This document shows, in pieces, positions 19,579-31,430 of a DNA stretch of 64,000 nt. Source of the stretch: Molanna angustata (lineage: Eukaryota; Arthropoda; Insecta; Trichoptera; Molannidae); contig OY754989.1 in assembly GCA_963576475.1 (NCBI GenBank), positions 24,690,031 to 24,754,030 of the forward strand, read 5' to 3'. Every line of letters begins with the position of its first letter. Position 1 is the first letter of the stretch. The position numbers were made by a program, and so were the translations under genes. The notes below the pieces were generated by a model. That model was given only the letters and a program-made list of their open reading frames with translations. It searched no databases and had not been told where the DNA came from.

Positions 19579-22500
19579 TTGATATGTTCTTCAGAAACTA
19601 TGCCTCCTCGTCCTATGCGGCGTCCAGAGGGGATTTCATTCGCCGCTATATATATGCAAGTCTATCACTGTCCATCCTGGATACGTGGTCCCTCCAATGT
19701 CTTCTTCTGGATCTACTCCACCGTACCATGTCCTCTATTCCACATGTTCATTTGCTGCTATATACGCAAGTCTATCACTGTCCATCCTGGCTACGTGGTC
19801 CCTCCAATGTCTTCTTCTGGATCTACTCCACCGTACCATGTCCTCTATTCCACATGTTCATTTGCTGCTATATACGCAAGTCTATCACTGTCCATCCTGG
19901 CTACGTGGTCCCTCCAATGTCTTCTTCTGGATCTACTCCACCGTACCATGTCCTCTATTCCACATGTTCATTTGCTGCTATATACGCAAGTCTATCACTG
20001 TCCATCCTGGCTACGTGGTCCCTCCAATGTCTTCTTCTGGATCTACTCCACCGTACCATGTCCTCTATTCCACATGTTCATTTGCTGCTATATACGCAAG
20101 TCTATCACTGTCCATCCTGGCTACGTGGTCCCTCCAATGTCTTCTTCTGGATCTACTCCACCGTACCATGTCCTCTATTCCACATGTTCATTTGCTGCTA
20201 TATACGCAAGTCTATCACTGTCCATCCTGGCTACGTGGTCCCTCCAATGTCTTCTTCTGGATCTACTCCACCGTACCATGTCCTCTATTCCACATGTTCA
20301 TTTGCTGCTATATACGCAAGTCTATCACTGTCCATCCTGGCTACGTGGTCCCTCCAATGTCTTCTTCTGGATCTACTCCACCGAACCATGTCCTCTATTC
20401 CACATGTTCATTTGCTGCTATATATGCAAGTCTATCACTGTCCATCCTGGCTACGTGGTCCCTCCAATGTCTTCTTCTGGATCTACTCCACCGTACCATG
20501 TTCTCTATTCCACATGTTCATTTGCTGCTATATACGCAAGTCTATCACTGTCCATCCTGGCTAAGTGGTCCCTCCAATGTCTTCTTCTGGATCTACTCCA
20601 CCGTACCATGTCCTCTATTCCACATGTTCATTTGCTGCTATATACGCAAGTCTATCACTGTCCATCCTGGCTACGTGGTCCCTCCAATGTCTTCTTCTGG
20701 ATCTACTCCACCGTACCATGTCCTCTATTCCACATGTTCATTTGCTGCTATATACGCAAGTCTATCACTGTCCATCCTGGCTACGTGGTCCCTTCAATGT
20801 CTTCTTCTGGATCTACTCCACCGTACCATGTCCTCTATTCCACATGTTCATTTGCTGCTATATACGCAAGTCTATCACTGTCCATCCTGGCTACGTGGTC
20901 CCTCCAATGTCTTCTTCTGGATCTACTCCACCGTACCATGTCCTCTATTCCACATGTTCATTTGCTGCTATATACGCAAGTCTATCACTGTCCATCCTGG
21001 CTACGTGGTCCCTCCAATGTCTTCTTCTGGATCTACTCCACCGTACCATGTTCTCTATTCCACATGTTCATTTGCTGCTATATACGCAAGTCTATCACTG
21101 TCCATCCTGGCTACGTGGTCCCTCCAATGTCTTCTTCTGGATCTACTCCACCGTACCATGTCCTCTATTCCACATGTTCATTTGCTGCTATATACGCAAG
21201 TCTATCACTGTCCATCCTGGCTACGTGGTCCCTCCAATGTCTTCTTCTGGATCTACTCCACCGTACCATGTCCTCTATTCCACATGTTCATTTGCTGCTA
21301 TATACGCAAGTCTATCACTGTCCATCATGGCTACGTGGTCCCTCCAATGTCTTCTTCTGGATCTACTCCACCGAACGATGTCCTCTATTCCACATGTTCA
21401 TTTGCTGCTATATACGCAAGTCTATCACTGTCCATCCTGCCTACGTGGTCCCTCCAATGTCTTCTTCTGGATCTACTCCACCGTACCATGTCCTCTATTC
21501 CACATGTTCATTTGCTGCTATATACGCAAGTCTATCACTGTCCATCCTGGCTACGTGGTCCCTCCAATGTCTTCTTCTGGATCTACTCCACCGTACCATG
21601 TCCTCTATTCCACATGTTCATTTGCTGCTATATACGCAAGTCTATCACTGTCCATCCTGGCTACGTGGTCCCTTCAATGTCTTCTTCTGGATCTACTCCA
21701 CCGTACCATGTCCTCTATTCCACATGTTCATTTGCTGCTATATACGCAAGTCTATCACTGTCCATCCTGGCTACGTGGTCCCTCCAATGTCTTCTTCTGG
21801 ATCTACTCCACCGTACCATGTCCTCTATTCCACATGTTCATTTGCTGCTATATACGCAAGTCTATCACTGTCCATCCTGGCTACGTGGTCCCTCCAATGT
21901 CTTCTTCTGGATCTACTCCACCGTACCATGTTCTCTATTCCACATGTTCATTTGCTGCTATATACGCAAGTCTATCACTGTCCATCCTGGCTACGTGGTC
22001 CCTCCAATGTCTTCTTCTGGATCTACTCCACCGTACCATGTCCTCTATTCCACATGTTCATTTGCTGCTATATACGCAAGTCTATCACTGTCCATCCTGG
22101 CTACGTGGTCCCTCCAATGTCTTCTTCTGGATCTACTCCACCGTACCATGTCCTCTATTCCACATGTTCATTTGCTGCTATATACGCAAGTCTATCACTG
22201 TCCATCATGGCTACGTGGTCCCTCCAATGTCTTCTTCTGGATCTACTCCACCGAACGATGTCCTCTATTCCACATGTTCATTTGCTGCTATATACGCAAG
22301 TCTATCACTGTCCATCCTGCCTACGTGGTCCCTCCAATGTCTTCTTCTGGATCTACTCCACCGTACCATGTCCTCTATTCCACATGTTCATTTGCTGCTA
22401 TATACGCAAGTCTATCACTGTCCATCCTGGCTACGTGGTCCCTCCAATGTCTTCTTCTGGATCTACTCCACCGTACCATGTCCTCTATTCCACATGTTCA

Positions 22501-23905
22501 TTTGCTGCTATATACGCAAGTCTATCACTGTCCATCCTGGCTACGTGATCCCTCCAATGTCTTCTTCTGGATCTACTCCACCGTACCATGTCCTCTATTC
22601 CACATGTTCATTTGCTGCTATATACGCAAGTCTATCACTGTCCATCCTGGCTACGTGGTCCCTCCAATGTCTTCTTCTGGATCTACTCCACCGTACCATG
22701 TCCTCTATTCCACATGTTCATTTGCTGCTATATACGCAAGTCTATCACTGTCCATCCTGGCTACGTGGTCCCTCCAATGTCTTCTTCTGGATCTACTCCA
22801 CCGTACCATGTCCTCTATTCCACATGTTCATTTGCTGCTATATACGCAAGTCTATCACTGTCCATCCTGGCTACGTGGTCCCTCCAATGTCTTCTTCTGG
22901 ATCTACTCCACCGTACCATGTCCTCTATTCCACATGTTCATTTGCTGCTATATACGCAAGTCTATCACTGTCCATCCTGGCTACGTGGTCCCTCCAATGT
23001 CTTCTTCTGGATCTACTCCACCGAACGATGTCCTCTATTCCACATGTTCATTTGCTGCTATATACGCAAGTCTATCACTGTCCATCCTGGCTACGTGGTC
23101 CCTCCAATGTCTTCTTCTGGATCTATTCCACATGTTCATTTGCTGCTATATACGCAAGTCTATCACTGTCCATCCTGGCTACGTGGTCCCTCCAATGTCT
23201 TCTTCTGGATCTACTCCACCGAACGATGTCCTCTATTCCACATGTTCATTTGCTGCTATATACGCAAGTCTATCACTGTCCATCCTGGCTACGTGGTCCC
23301 TCCAATGTCTTCTTCTGGATCTACTCCACCGTACCATGTCCTCTATTCCACATGTTCATTTGCTGCTATATACGCAAGTCTATCACTGTCCATCCTGGCT
23401 ACGTGGTCCCTCCAATGTCTTCTTCTGGATCTACTCCACCGTACCATGTCCTCTATTCCACATGTTCATTTGCTGCTATATACGCAAGTCTATCACTGTC
23501 CATCCTGGCTACGTGGTCCCTCCAATGTCTTCTTCTGGATCTACTCCACCGTACCATGTCCTCTATTCCACATGTTCATTTGCTGCTATATACGCAAGTC
23601 TATCACTGTCCATCCTGCCTACGTGGTCCCTCCAATGTCTTCTTCTGGATCTACTCCACCGAACGATGTCCTCTATTCCACATGTTTTTTCTAGTTTCAA
23701 CATTGCGAACACGATCTCGCAGAGTTTTTCCTGTGATTGGCCTTAGAACCTTCATTTCCGTTGTCCTTAGGAGCTCCTTGGTTCGTACAATGTCTGCTAA
23801 CGTTTCCACAGCATACGTCACGCATGTCTTATATATTCTACGCGTGTGTTTATTATTCCGGATCATATATAGTTGCATTATACACAAATATAGGAATTTT
23901 TTCAC
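19579..23905 (-). mobile_element. RTE-like LINE reverse-transcriptase fragment containing the 110-bp satellite
   Basis: On the minus strand, 23905-23690 reads IYKTCVTYAVETLADIVRTK and LLRTTEMKVLRPITGKTLRDRVRNVETR, the region just after the polymerase core of an RTE-type LINE. At the other side of the satellite, about 19640-19590, the frame reads AANEIPSGRRIGRGG, resembling the next conserved block. The 110-bp satellite unit itself translates on this strand as RSRRRHWRDHVARMDSDRLAY, which is the expected intervening block (RRRxWxDHVxRMxxDRL). The satellite therefore grew within a LINE ORF. Confidence 0.85.
19648..23686. repeat. 110-bp satellite, about 37 tandem copies
   Basis: Period is exactly 110 bp (for example CACATGTTCA at 19741, 19851 and onward). 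Copies differ by very few bases. One unit near 23121 lacks 22 bp. Diagnostic variants (CCTTCAATGT, TTCTCTATTC, TCCATCATGG, CCGAACGATG, TCCATCCTGC) recur exactly 880 bp apart, showing an 8-unit higher-order duplication (about 20790-21440 versus 21670-22320). The plus strand of the unit has no TAA, TAG or TGA at all, so all three forward frames stay open and give ORFs of roughly 1000-1350 codons. These are artefacts of the repeat and not protein genes. Confidence 0.97.
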
Positions 23906-24050
23906 TGTCGGGAATCAATCATATTTTATGGCATTTTTTTTTCATCTCAATAGAGACGAATATTATTGAAGAACCGGGAACTCAAGACATCGGTCGGTTT
24001 ACGTGATCACTTTATGCTCCTGAGCAACGTTCACCAACTATGCAAACTAC
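23895..24050. repeat. Fragment of interspersed repeat P / foldback F
   Basis: CTGTCGGGAATCAATCATA near 23907 and AATAGAGACGAATATTATTGAAGAACCGGGAACTC onward, then TTTACGTGATCAC and AACGTTCACCAACTATGC, match repeat P (39740-39930 and 51630-51800). Non-coding. Confidence 0.6.
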
Positions 24051-24394
24051 AAACGTTCAAACATTCATTGTGTATAATTGTGGTACGTCTAGTATATTAG
24101 TCATTGAATAATACATCGGATGGCGTGTATATAAATAAATAAATAAACCATTTATTTGTTGCCATTAATGTTACATCAAACAAACAAAAAAAGAATATAT
24201 ATATATATACAATTTTGAACTACAATTGACAACAAAAAGGCTATTGCTCAGCTGCGCACTACCAAGTATCCCTGGAGTGCTGCTGGTTTTCAGCAAAGCC
24301 TTGGGACAACACAAAACATTGAGGACAGACCACATGTCATAACATATAAAAATCTAATAGTAATTAAAAATAAAATGTGTTCCTTTTTTTTTTT
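24051..24394. other. LINE tail remnants
   Basis: An (AAAT)n run at about 24129-24147 could be the tail of a plus-strand LINE 3' end. The following TTTATTTGTTGCCATTAATG block looks like the antisense of another LINE 3' end. No coding block is visible. Confidence 0.4.
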
Positions 24395-24720
24395 TTTTTT
24401 TTTTATTTATTTTTCAACATAATTTCATTTAAAAAAGATCCCACTAACCATATATGGTTATCAGTGGTTCTCTTTTTTTATGGTTCTCTTTTTTTCACTG
24501 CTGGCACCCTTGTTGGTTCAATAACCATATCTTGCAGTGTTTCTTAAAACTCTGCAAAGAGTTCATCGCACGTATGTTCTGCGGCAACTCATTCCAGTAC
24601 TTATATACCTAAAACTACCCTCGAATGCGGAGGTTCGATGTCTGGGGAGAACGAGTAAATGGTCTCTCTGTCGCGTTGAGTGGACGTGCAAATCACGTGA
24701 CCACTGTAGTCTGTCAAACA
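24395..24720 (-). mobile_element. CR1-like LINE C-terminal fragment with A-rich tail
   Basis: Minus-strand frames give VHSTRQRDHLLVLPRHRTSAF and, after a frameshift, KYWNELPQNIRAMNSLQSFKKHCKIWLLNQQG, the WNxLPxxIR...SLxxFKxxLKxWL tail of CR1/Jockey-type LINEs. The T-run on the plus strand at 24386-24410 is its poly(A)-like end. 5'-truncated and frameshifted. Confidence 0.8.
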
Positions 24721-26088
24721 GATAGGAAGAATATATTGCCCAAAATTTGACTTTTTAAAGCTATTTTACATTTGATGTTTTAATTCTCTAATGCAAGTGG
24801 ACAGGTCATTGAAAAGTATTATTCTCCTGTTTTGTATATTTAATTTCTGTTACGAAAATTTCTGAATCGAAATTGTGCTGATTTCACTTTAAAATAGTGT
24901 TGTTTAACTTACAAACCAAAGACTGCACCAAATATAACACAGGGATTATCTCTAGCATATTGGAGAGCAAAATCTCTAATTGACAGCAAAGCGCAAGAGA
25001 GTGTCAATGGTCTGGATGTATATGCATTGTCTCTGTCTTAAATATATATAATATTTTTTTTTATATAGCTTTATTATTGTTGTCAAACCTCTTTATGTAG
25101 AATGTCATTTTTATTATAAACAAATAAAACATAATGTATATTTCATATACATTTCGATTATTAATTCATTAAACGTTTTACATATATTTTATGTCAAGTG
25201 TAGAGAATCTATTACAGACCAGATGTTTGCCACTCTGCGTGGTTGAACAGGTATTCTGCAAAGATGGAAATTGCACTTACGCCATTTAGTAGGTCTGCCT
25301 ATACAATCTACATAATACCAACCAATAGAATGCAAAACGACTGCTAAACAGTTGGCTATACTGTCGATAGGCAGTGCCAAGTGCTTTATGAATGGTTGTT
25401 CAGGAGGTACCAACATTATAATATTATGTAGTTGTAATGTGCATTGAAACTTGCTTCATTCATTCCGGTGCATGACGAGTAACGAGTTCATGGATCCATA
25501 ATAGGAGTCTAGAGAAGTATGCGGAGGATTTAATCTTCAATTTCAAATACATTATCAATTTCGAATTGTCGCTACAACAAACACGATTGAAATTGTTTTA
25601 ATACAAATGCTACTGGTATAAGATATGTTTGGAATTATTGTGATTGTCGTGCGGATACAAATTACTTGACATTTTTTTACCCTCCAGAAATTGTTTAATA
25701 TTTTACCTGATTAATTGTACATACTTTTTTTTTTGTTTAAGGCAATTCACCCTGTAAAGAGTGCTATGTGCCAATTATTTCATGTCAGAGGAGAAAAGTT
25801 AATTTTATTATAAATTTATGTCATTCAATGAAAGGAATTATGAAATAACGGACAGTACACGAGAATTATTAAGAGACAAAAGATGTTGGATATTAAGTGG
25901 AGATTGGTGAGTGATTTTAATTCATTGTTTGTATATATTTTTGAATGCGGAATTATTTTTACAGTTAAAAAATAAATGATCAATTGTCTCATCCTCATCA
26001 CCACACTGGCAAAGTGGGCTATTTAGAACTCTAATTCTATACAGATGGGAGGCAATTGAATATACATACATACATAATTGTACATACT
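24721..26088. other. Unassigned region
   Basis: A 75-codon minus frame (25416-25189) with VPPEQPFIKHLALPID at its N-terminus and several cysteines was noticed but not recognised. Elsewhere the sequence is AT-rich without clear repeats. Confidence 0.35.
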
Positions 26089-26400
26089 TTATAATAATTT
26101 GGATAATTTATATAGCGCCGTTTTTGTCAAATATCTCACCTCAAGGGCGCTGAAAATTGATATCGTTGTATCAATTTGGCTCTGGTAAGATTTGCGAAAA
26201 AGGTGCCTTTTGAGTTTTTTTCCTGAACGAAGATATATTTTCGGTTTGTCTGAGGGTGTGGGGAGCTTATTCCATGCATTTGGTCCTGCTACAGCAAACG
26301 CACGATCACCGAAATTAGTTGTGTGCACCCTGTTTATTTCAAACCTACTTAATATGTCAAGTGCTCGGTAGCAGCATGTCGTACCCAACACCGCTCTGTA
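26089..26400 (-). mobile_element. L2-like LINE C-terminal fragment and 3' end
   Basis: The minus frame reads RFEINRVHTTNFGDRAFAV, AGPNAWNKLPTPSD and LKRHLFRKSY, typical of L2/CR1-type ORF2 ends (GDRAFxxAGPxxWNxLP...FKxxLKxHLF). It continues into the 3' end AGCGCCCTTGAGGTGAG...GGCGCTATATAAATTATCC, a short stem-loop common to L2-type LINEs. The same 3' end occurs inside the SINE at 4515-4570 and near 44930-44990. Confidence 0.85.
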
Positions 26401-26714
26401 ATTTTTGCTTAAAACGTGCGTTTTTTTAGAGACGTTTACTATTTCTGATAAAGAATGAGTAATAAAAATATCTTAAGTGTAATTTCACTATTTTTCCGGT
26501 CTTTCTAAGTGATTTAATTAACAAATATTACGTTAAATCGTGTTACTTAAAACAATCTATTTGGTGTTAGTGCAGCGGATAAAACATTTCGACCTTTTCA
26601 GTTATCAGTGCAGTGTTGTGTTCAGTGCAAAACATTTCACAGATGTTCACCACATGTTTGTCTCTCGTGAACTATAAAGAATCTTAAAAGGGTTTATAAC
26701 ATAATTTGTATTTT
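26401..26714. other. Unassigned spacer
   Basis: No recognisable gene or repeat before the Helentron-like copy. Confidence 0.35.
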
Positions 26715-27730
26715 CCAACTGTCGATTTGTTCAGGAGAACTTTGTTCTCTTAACATATCGACAATGTATCAAGCCAGGATACGCGAGAATTGTATGCAGA
26801 GGTCTACTTTTTTCACGGCTTTTCCAACTTTGAAGTCAAAAAACACCAACTTAGAGGCTTCGCAGCATATATGTTCCATAGACGGATTTACTCAGAATTC
26901 GGAGTAGAACATTTCGTGTGTCTGTGTGTGTGTGTGTGTCTGTGTGTGTGTGTGTGTGTGTGTCCCTTATAACTTTTGATCCGCTCAATTTACAGAGCCC
27001 AAAATTTCAGAATATATAAAAAGTTATAGGCTTACAAAACTTTTGTACTCAGAATTTCGAATTTTTGTTTTAGTCAGGGGTTATCAACTTTTGAATTTTT
27101 ACTTTATTTTTCCATATATCTCAGAAACCATAAAAGCTAGAACGCTGAAAATTGGTACAAATATAGACAAATACAAAATCTCAAATTAGTTTATTCAAAA
27201 AAATTCCAGGGTTTTTCAAACATTTTTTATTAAGAAAAAAAAAATTTTTATGCTAAATTTATGAGTTTAACTGCCTATATTTCCAAATTTTTTAAAAATA
27301 TCGAAAAAAGCCGAAACACCCCAACTAGATAATTTAATTTTCTATAAAAAATATCAATATTGAACAAGTTAATCTAAATTTTTTTTTAACAATTTTTATA
27401 AAAATTGAATTTAATGACGACATCGCTTCATACAATTTGTATGGTAGTCGCCTATACACAATATGTAAGAAGACTTAATAGTTTGATACTTAAATCTCCA
27501 AACATACATACATACCGTCATGCTGTTTTCATATTCTGGGTAGAAAAAAGGACTGACCTCCATACTATCCTATCTTGACATACATAGCTTGGTACATGTG
27601 TTGTATAGAAAATCAAATATCTTAAAATATTAAATATTTTGTATTTATGGGTTTATAGTTTGATTCTTATTCTTCAACTATACCTACTATCGCTATCGAC
27701 AGTTGGATCTCATGTGTTACATGCAACTAG
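26715..27730 (+). mobile_element. Helentron-like element, copy 6 (isolated)
   Basis: Complete copy with CCAACTGTCGAT start, pure GT-rich tract near 26916-26963, inverted CAGTTGG, hairpin and AACTAG end flanked by T. It is clearly more diverged from copies 1-5 than they are from each other, so it inserted separately. Confidence 0.85.
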
Positions 27731-27915
27731 TTTTATATTTCAATGTTTGAAACTGTCACTGCATATAGAACTCCATAATCAACTAGAATTATGAAAAATA
27801 TATATCATTTTATATATTTAATACGCATGTCTTACTTATGTCCGATAATGCCTAAAAGTTCTGAGAAAGTTACGGCAATATTTTTGATATTTACTCCTTA
27901 GAAACATTGCGTGAA

Positions 27916-28770
27916 ATATCCTTCCTCATTAATTATGTATGTGGACTACTTATATGGGTATCAGGATATCATAGAGTTTGTAGTTAAATTTATTGCTCCG
28001 CATTGCCGCAGCGGGCAGCAGCCGATCCAACCAACAATGCATTCGTGAGATTATAAAGCTGGTAATTTTTTATATGGTACTATTATTCTGATAATTCCCA
28101 AAAAACCTCTTCGTACCGTATGCCATCCTTGGATTTGAGTTTTGTCTAAATATTATTTGTAACAAATAATTTTTAATTACAAAAATTGACAACCGCTATT
28201 TTTTTACTCCTCAGTAACCCAAGGGGATATAGTGGGCAGTTATGATTTCGCAATTTTTAAAGCTATTTTTTTTATTGCTGATTATCAACTAGTATCATGC
28301 TGAGATTGTATTCTGAAAGTTTCATCACAATGTATGTGTGTGTGTGCTATGTTGTGCTGTGTGCTATGTACGGCGTGTTTATTTTACTTTATCGATTATA
28401 TACTAAAGTACTCATTCGATACTTTTAAAATCTTGCAAATTTGTATATGTGAAACTTACTTAGTCCCCATTAGATTTTGAAAGATATCTGAATAGTGCTT
28501 CTAAATTTTTTTACTTATCAAATATTTCAAAGTGACCCCAAGCTCAGGAAACTTGAAATTTGAAATTTTTATTTTCAAATCGGTAAAAAGGCACACCACT
28601 TTCATAAAATGGCATTGAAGAATTATCAAGTTTTCATAATAAAATATTTAAATAAAAAAAATAATTTAATAAACTCATTTCATGGAAACGCTGAATATTT
28701 TTATACAAAATTTGAATACATTATAAAATGACTTGTTAGTGACGAGTTTAGCGTTGGCCACAACCCACTC
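27916..28770 (+). mobile_element. Repeat family M, long copy (inverted partner at 41001-41822)
   Basis: The whole 855 bp matches the reverse complement of 41001-41822, including AATGCATTCGTGAG, GCATTGCCGCAGCGGGCAGC and GATATCCTGATACCC blocks on the left and CACAACCCACTC on the right. Inside, ACTCCTCAGTAACCC at 28204 and GTTAGTGACGAGT near 28735 act as inverted ends of the right-hand 540-bp part, which also exists alone (28825-29384, 37146-37460). No ORF. It is probably a non-autonomous DNA element. Confidence 0.75.
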
Positions 28771-28824
28771 GCTTCGATTTTATCTGTCAAAACTTTCAGA
28801 ATGCTCTGACATTCTGGATTTTTT

Positions 28825-29384
28825 ACTCCTCACTAACACAAGGTGATATAGTGGGGAGTTATGATTTCGCAATTTTTAAGGGTATTTTTTTTGTTGCAGA
28901 TTATCAACTAGTATCATGCTGAGATTGTATTCTAAAAGTTTCATCACAATGTATCTGTGTGTGTGTGTGTGCTATGTGCTATGTACGGCGTGTTCATTTT
29001 ACTTTATCGATTATAGACTAAAGTACTCATTCGATTCTATTCAAATTTTGCAAATATGTATATCTAATACTCCATTAGATCCCATTAGATTTTGAACGAT
29101 ATATGAAGAGTGCTTCTCAATTTTTTTAACTGTCAAATATTTCAAAGTGACCCCAAGCTCAGGAAACTTAAAATTTGAATTTTTTATTTTCAAATTCGTA
29201 AAAAGGCACATCACTTTCATAAAATGGCATTGAAGAGTTATCAAGTTTTCATAATAAAATATTTAAATAAAAAATAATTTAACAAACTCATTTCATGAAA
29301 ATGTTGGAAATTTTCCATACAAAATTTGAATACTTTATAGAATGACTTGTTAGTGAGGAGTTTAGCGTTGGCCACAACCCACTC
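28825..29384 (+). mobile_element. Repeat family M, short copy
   Basis: Starts ACTCCTCACTAAC, has the GTATCATGCTGAGATTGTATTC and CCCCAAGCTCAGGAAACTT blocks, and ends GTTAGTGAGGAGTTTAGCG plus CACAACCCACTC. The 13-bp ends are inverted repeats. It lies in tandem after the long copy, 54 bp away. Confidence 0.75.
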
Positions 29385-30249
29385 GTTTATTTTTGTTTTA
29401 ACAATGTAAATAATCAAAATGTATTATGCGATCGTTAATTTGTCAAGAAAAAATAAAGTGTGAACAAGTGTAGTGTAAAGTGAGTTTTGTGTTGGTCACA
29501 ATCCACTAATATTCATTTGAATATATGTGTTTATTTGCGATATTTCTTTATTTGAATCATCCTTCCCGCTATAAACCAGTAAAAAAATAACAGTTGATTT
29601 TTTATTGAGTAGAACCAATTTAATATGATCGAATTAATTAAACAAATTAATTAAAATTAATGTTTAAATAAATGTTATGACATATTTGTATCAGGGCAAA
29701 ATAACGGCACAGAAGATATATTGAATATTATATTGTTTATTATAAAACGATATGTTTAAAAATTGTGGAATCACAATTGACTATATTAATATAGTGGAGA
29801 GTAAAAATGACTTTTAATGATTTTCTATTGATTGGGTAAATTAAATATTAAACTCATTAATTAATAAATAAATGTTTTGTTTAATTATGACATATTTGTA
29901 TTGGGGTGACAGAACTGTGCAGTAGATATATAATTATTATAGATTTGTAGAGGAAACATTCCATTTGGTATTAGATAATGCTTGTATTGCACGTATCCGT
30001 ATCATTAACAGTGGGCGGATGACATTCATTTTGTTATCAGTGTTTGGCATAATAACAACGATACTGTTTTATGGTATCCTGATACTATTTTGATCTTGTG
30101 CAATTGTTCAAGAAATGAATTAATATTGAATTGTCTTCCGTCCTGGGGAAGAAGCAGTCGCTTTGAAACCGGTCGTACAAAATAGTTCATTCGTGTTTTA
30201 AATAAAGTTAATTAAATTGTGGCTTTGACATTATTTATAAAAATGCATA
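29385..30249. other. AT-rich, partly duplicated sequence
   Basis: A block with TTATGACATATTTGTATCAGGG (29674) is repeated in diverged form near 29885 (TTATGACATATTTGTATTGG). No gene was seen. Confidence 0.4.
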
Positions 30250-30345
30250 TATGGCGAATGTTGTGCACGCGCTTAAAGTGATCACGTAAACCAGTCGATG
30301 ACAGGTGGTAAGCCCTGTAGATTCGTCGTCTCTATCGTGATATAA
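30250..30345 (+). repeat. Repeat P fragment
   Basis: TGGCGAATGTTGTGCACGCGC, AAAGTGATCACGTAAACCAG, GATGACAGGTGG and AAGCCCTGTAG match repeat P at 39770-39840 and 57325-57410. Confidence 0.65.
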
Positions 30346-30640
30346 ATTTTTAATAAATAAATTAGTTTATACGATATAATTGATAATATGGTACTTTGTG
30401 TTCTCTACGGCCCAAACTTCAAGTTAAATCGACTTCATATTGATATTATCCAAAGACCTTATAATAATGTATAGACGATATTATCAGTTTACTAATAAAA
30501 ATCGATTGCACATCTGTTGACCAGTGTTATAGTTACACACCGTGTAAAGCCCGTGTAGCAATTGTTTAAAAATCTTACTAATAAACGCTGTATGTATTGG
30601 GTAGTTGCATAGATTTTTATTATAATATACTAGATGCCGT
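30346..30640. other. Unassigned spacer
   Basis: Nothing recognisable. Confidence 0.3.
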
Positions 30641-31430
30641 AGTTAGAAAATTTTATATGAATCGAAGTGAGGCATTTTTCCGGGGGATTTTTGACGTTTT
30701 GGTGGGCAGACCACATCGTTTTTCTATAGAGAATAACGAATAATATGAATTGTTCCTCCTCGTCCTTAAATTATAGGTCCTTCTGTCCTGTATTATGTCA
30801 CTTAGGCCACGTCTCTGCAGTTGGTTTCGTCTTTGAACGATCCGAGAATTCATTGGTCTTGCTCTGGATATGAGTCTAAGAAGATTGCTTGATTTACCAT
30901 ATTGTGATTTGGCGGTCTGCGTTCAACGTACCCGTACCATCTCAACTGTCTTTCCTCTATATTACTATGTATATCAGTAACGCCATTAGGCTTCCACAGA
31001 TGTGTGGATTTCTTATTTTGTCCCGTAATACACTCCAGCTGGCCATTTCAGCAATTTCCAGTTGCCTAGAGTAAAAGTTTTACATTGTCCAGCATTCGGA
31101 GGCATAGAGGAGTGCCAGTCTGACGGTTGTCTGGTACACTTTACCTTTCAACTTTACTGTCATTTTGTCATCGCATAGGATTCCCAACATTGATCTTAAC
31201 CTCATCAATCTGACACTAATTCTGTGATTTACGTCTCCTGCATACACTCCATTTTGATGGAATAGTGACGATATTTGAAGGAATCACAATTGGGTAATGT
31301 CACGCCATTCATTTGTATTATGGGACTGGCACCATTTGCATTTTTAAACTGTATGTACAAATACTGTCTTATCCAAAAGAAAATCACTAGTGTTTTATTT
31401 TTATTTGTTGGTAAATTCACAGAATATACT
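30641..31430 (-). mobile_element. RTE-type LINE reverse-transcriptase fragment, degenerate
   Basis: Minus-strand frames give INGVTLPNCDSFKYRHYSI, then HRISVRLMRLRSMLGILCDD, KMTVKLKGKVYQTTVRLALL and YASECWTM, then LEIAEMASWSVLRDKIRN and RQLRWYGYVERRP. In order these are the post-catalytic blocks of RTE ORF2 (LGV/ILCD, KLKGKxYxTxVRPALLYGSECW, EMxxLRW...RxRN, RWYGHVxRR). At least three frameshifts or stops interrupt it. It is a second RTE group, distinct from family A. Confidence 0.82.

Noticed and set aside
19648..23686. CRISPR array
   Set aside because: The units are contiguous 110-bp repeats without unique spacers, in a eukaryotic setting, derived from a LINE ORF.
19579..23969. Four very long ORFs (989, 1353, 1134 and 368 codons) as repeat-containing proteins
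   Set aside because: All three forward frames are open because the 110-bp unit lacks stop trinucleotides; the coding homology lies on the opposite strand, in a LINE. No start context, splice or composition supports protein function.
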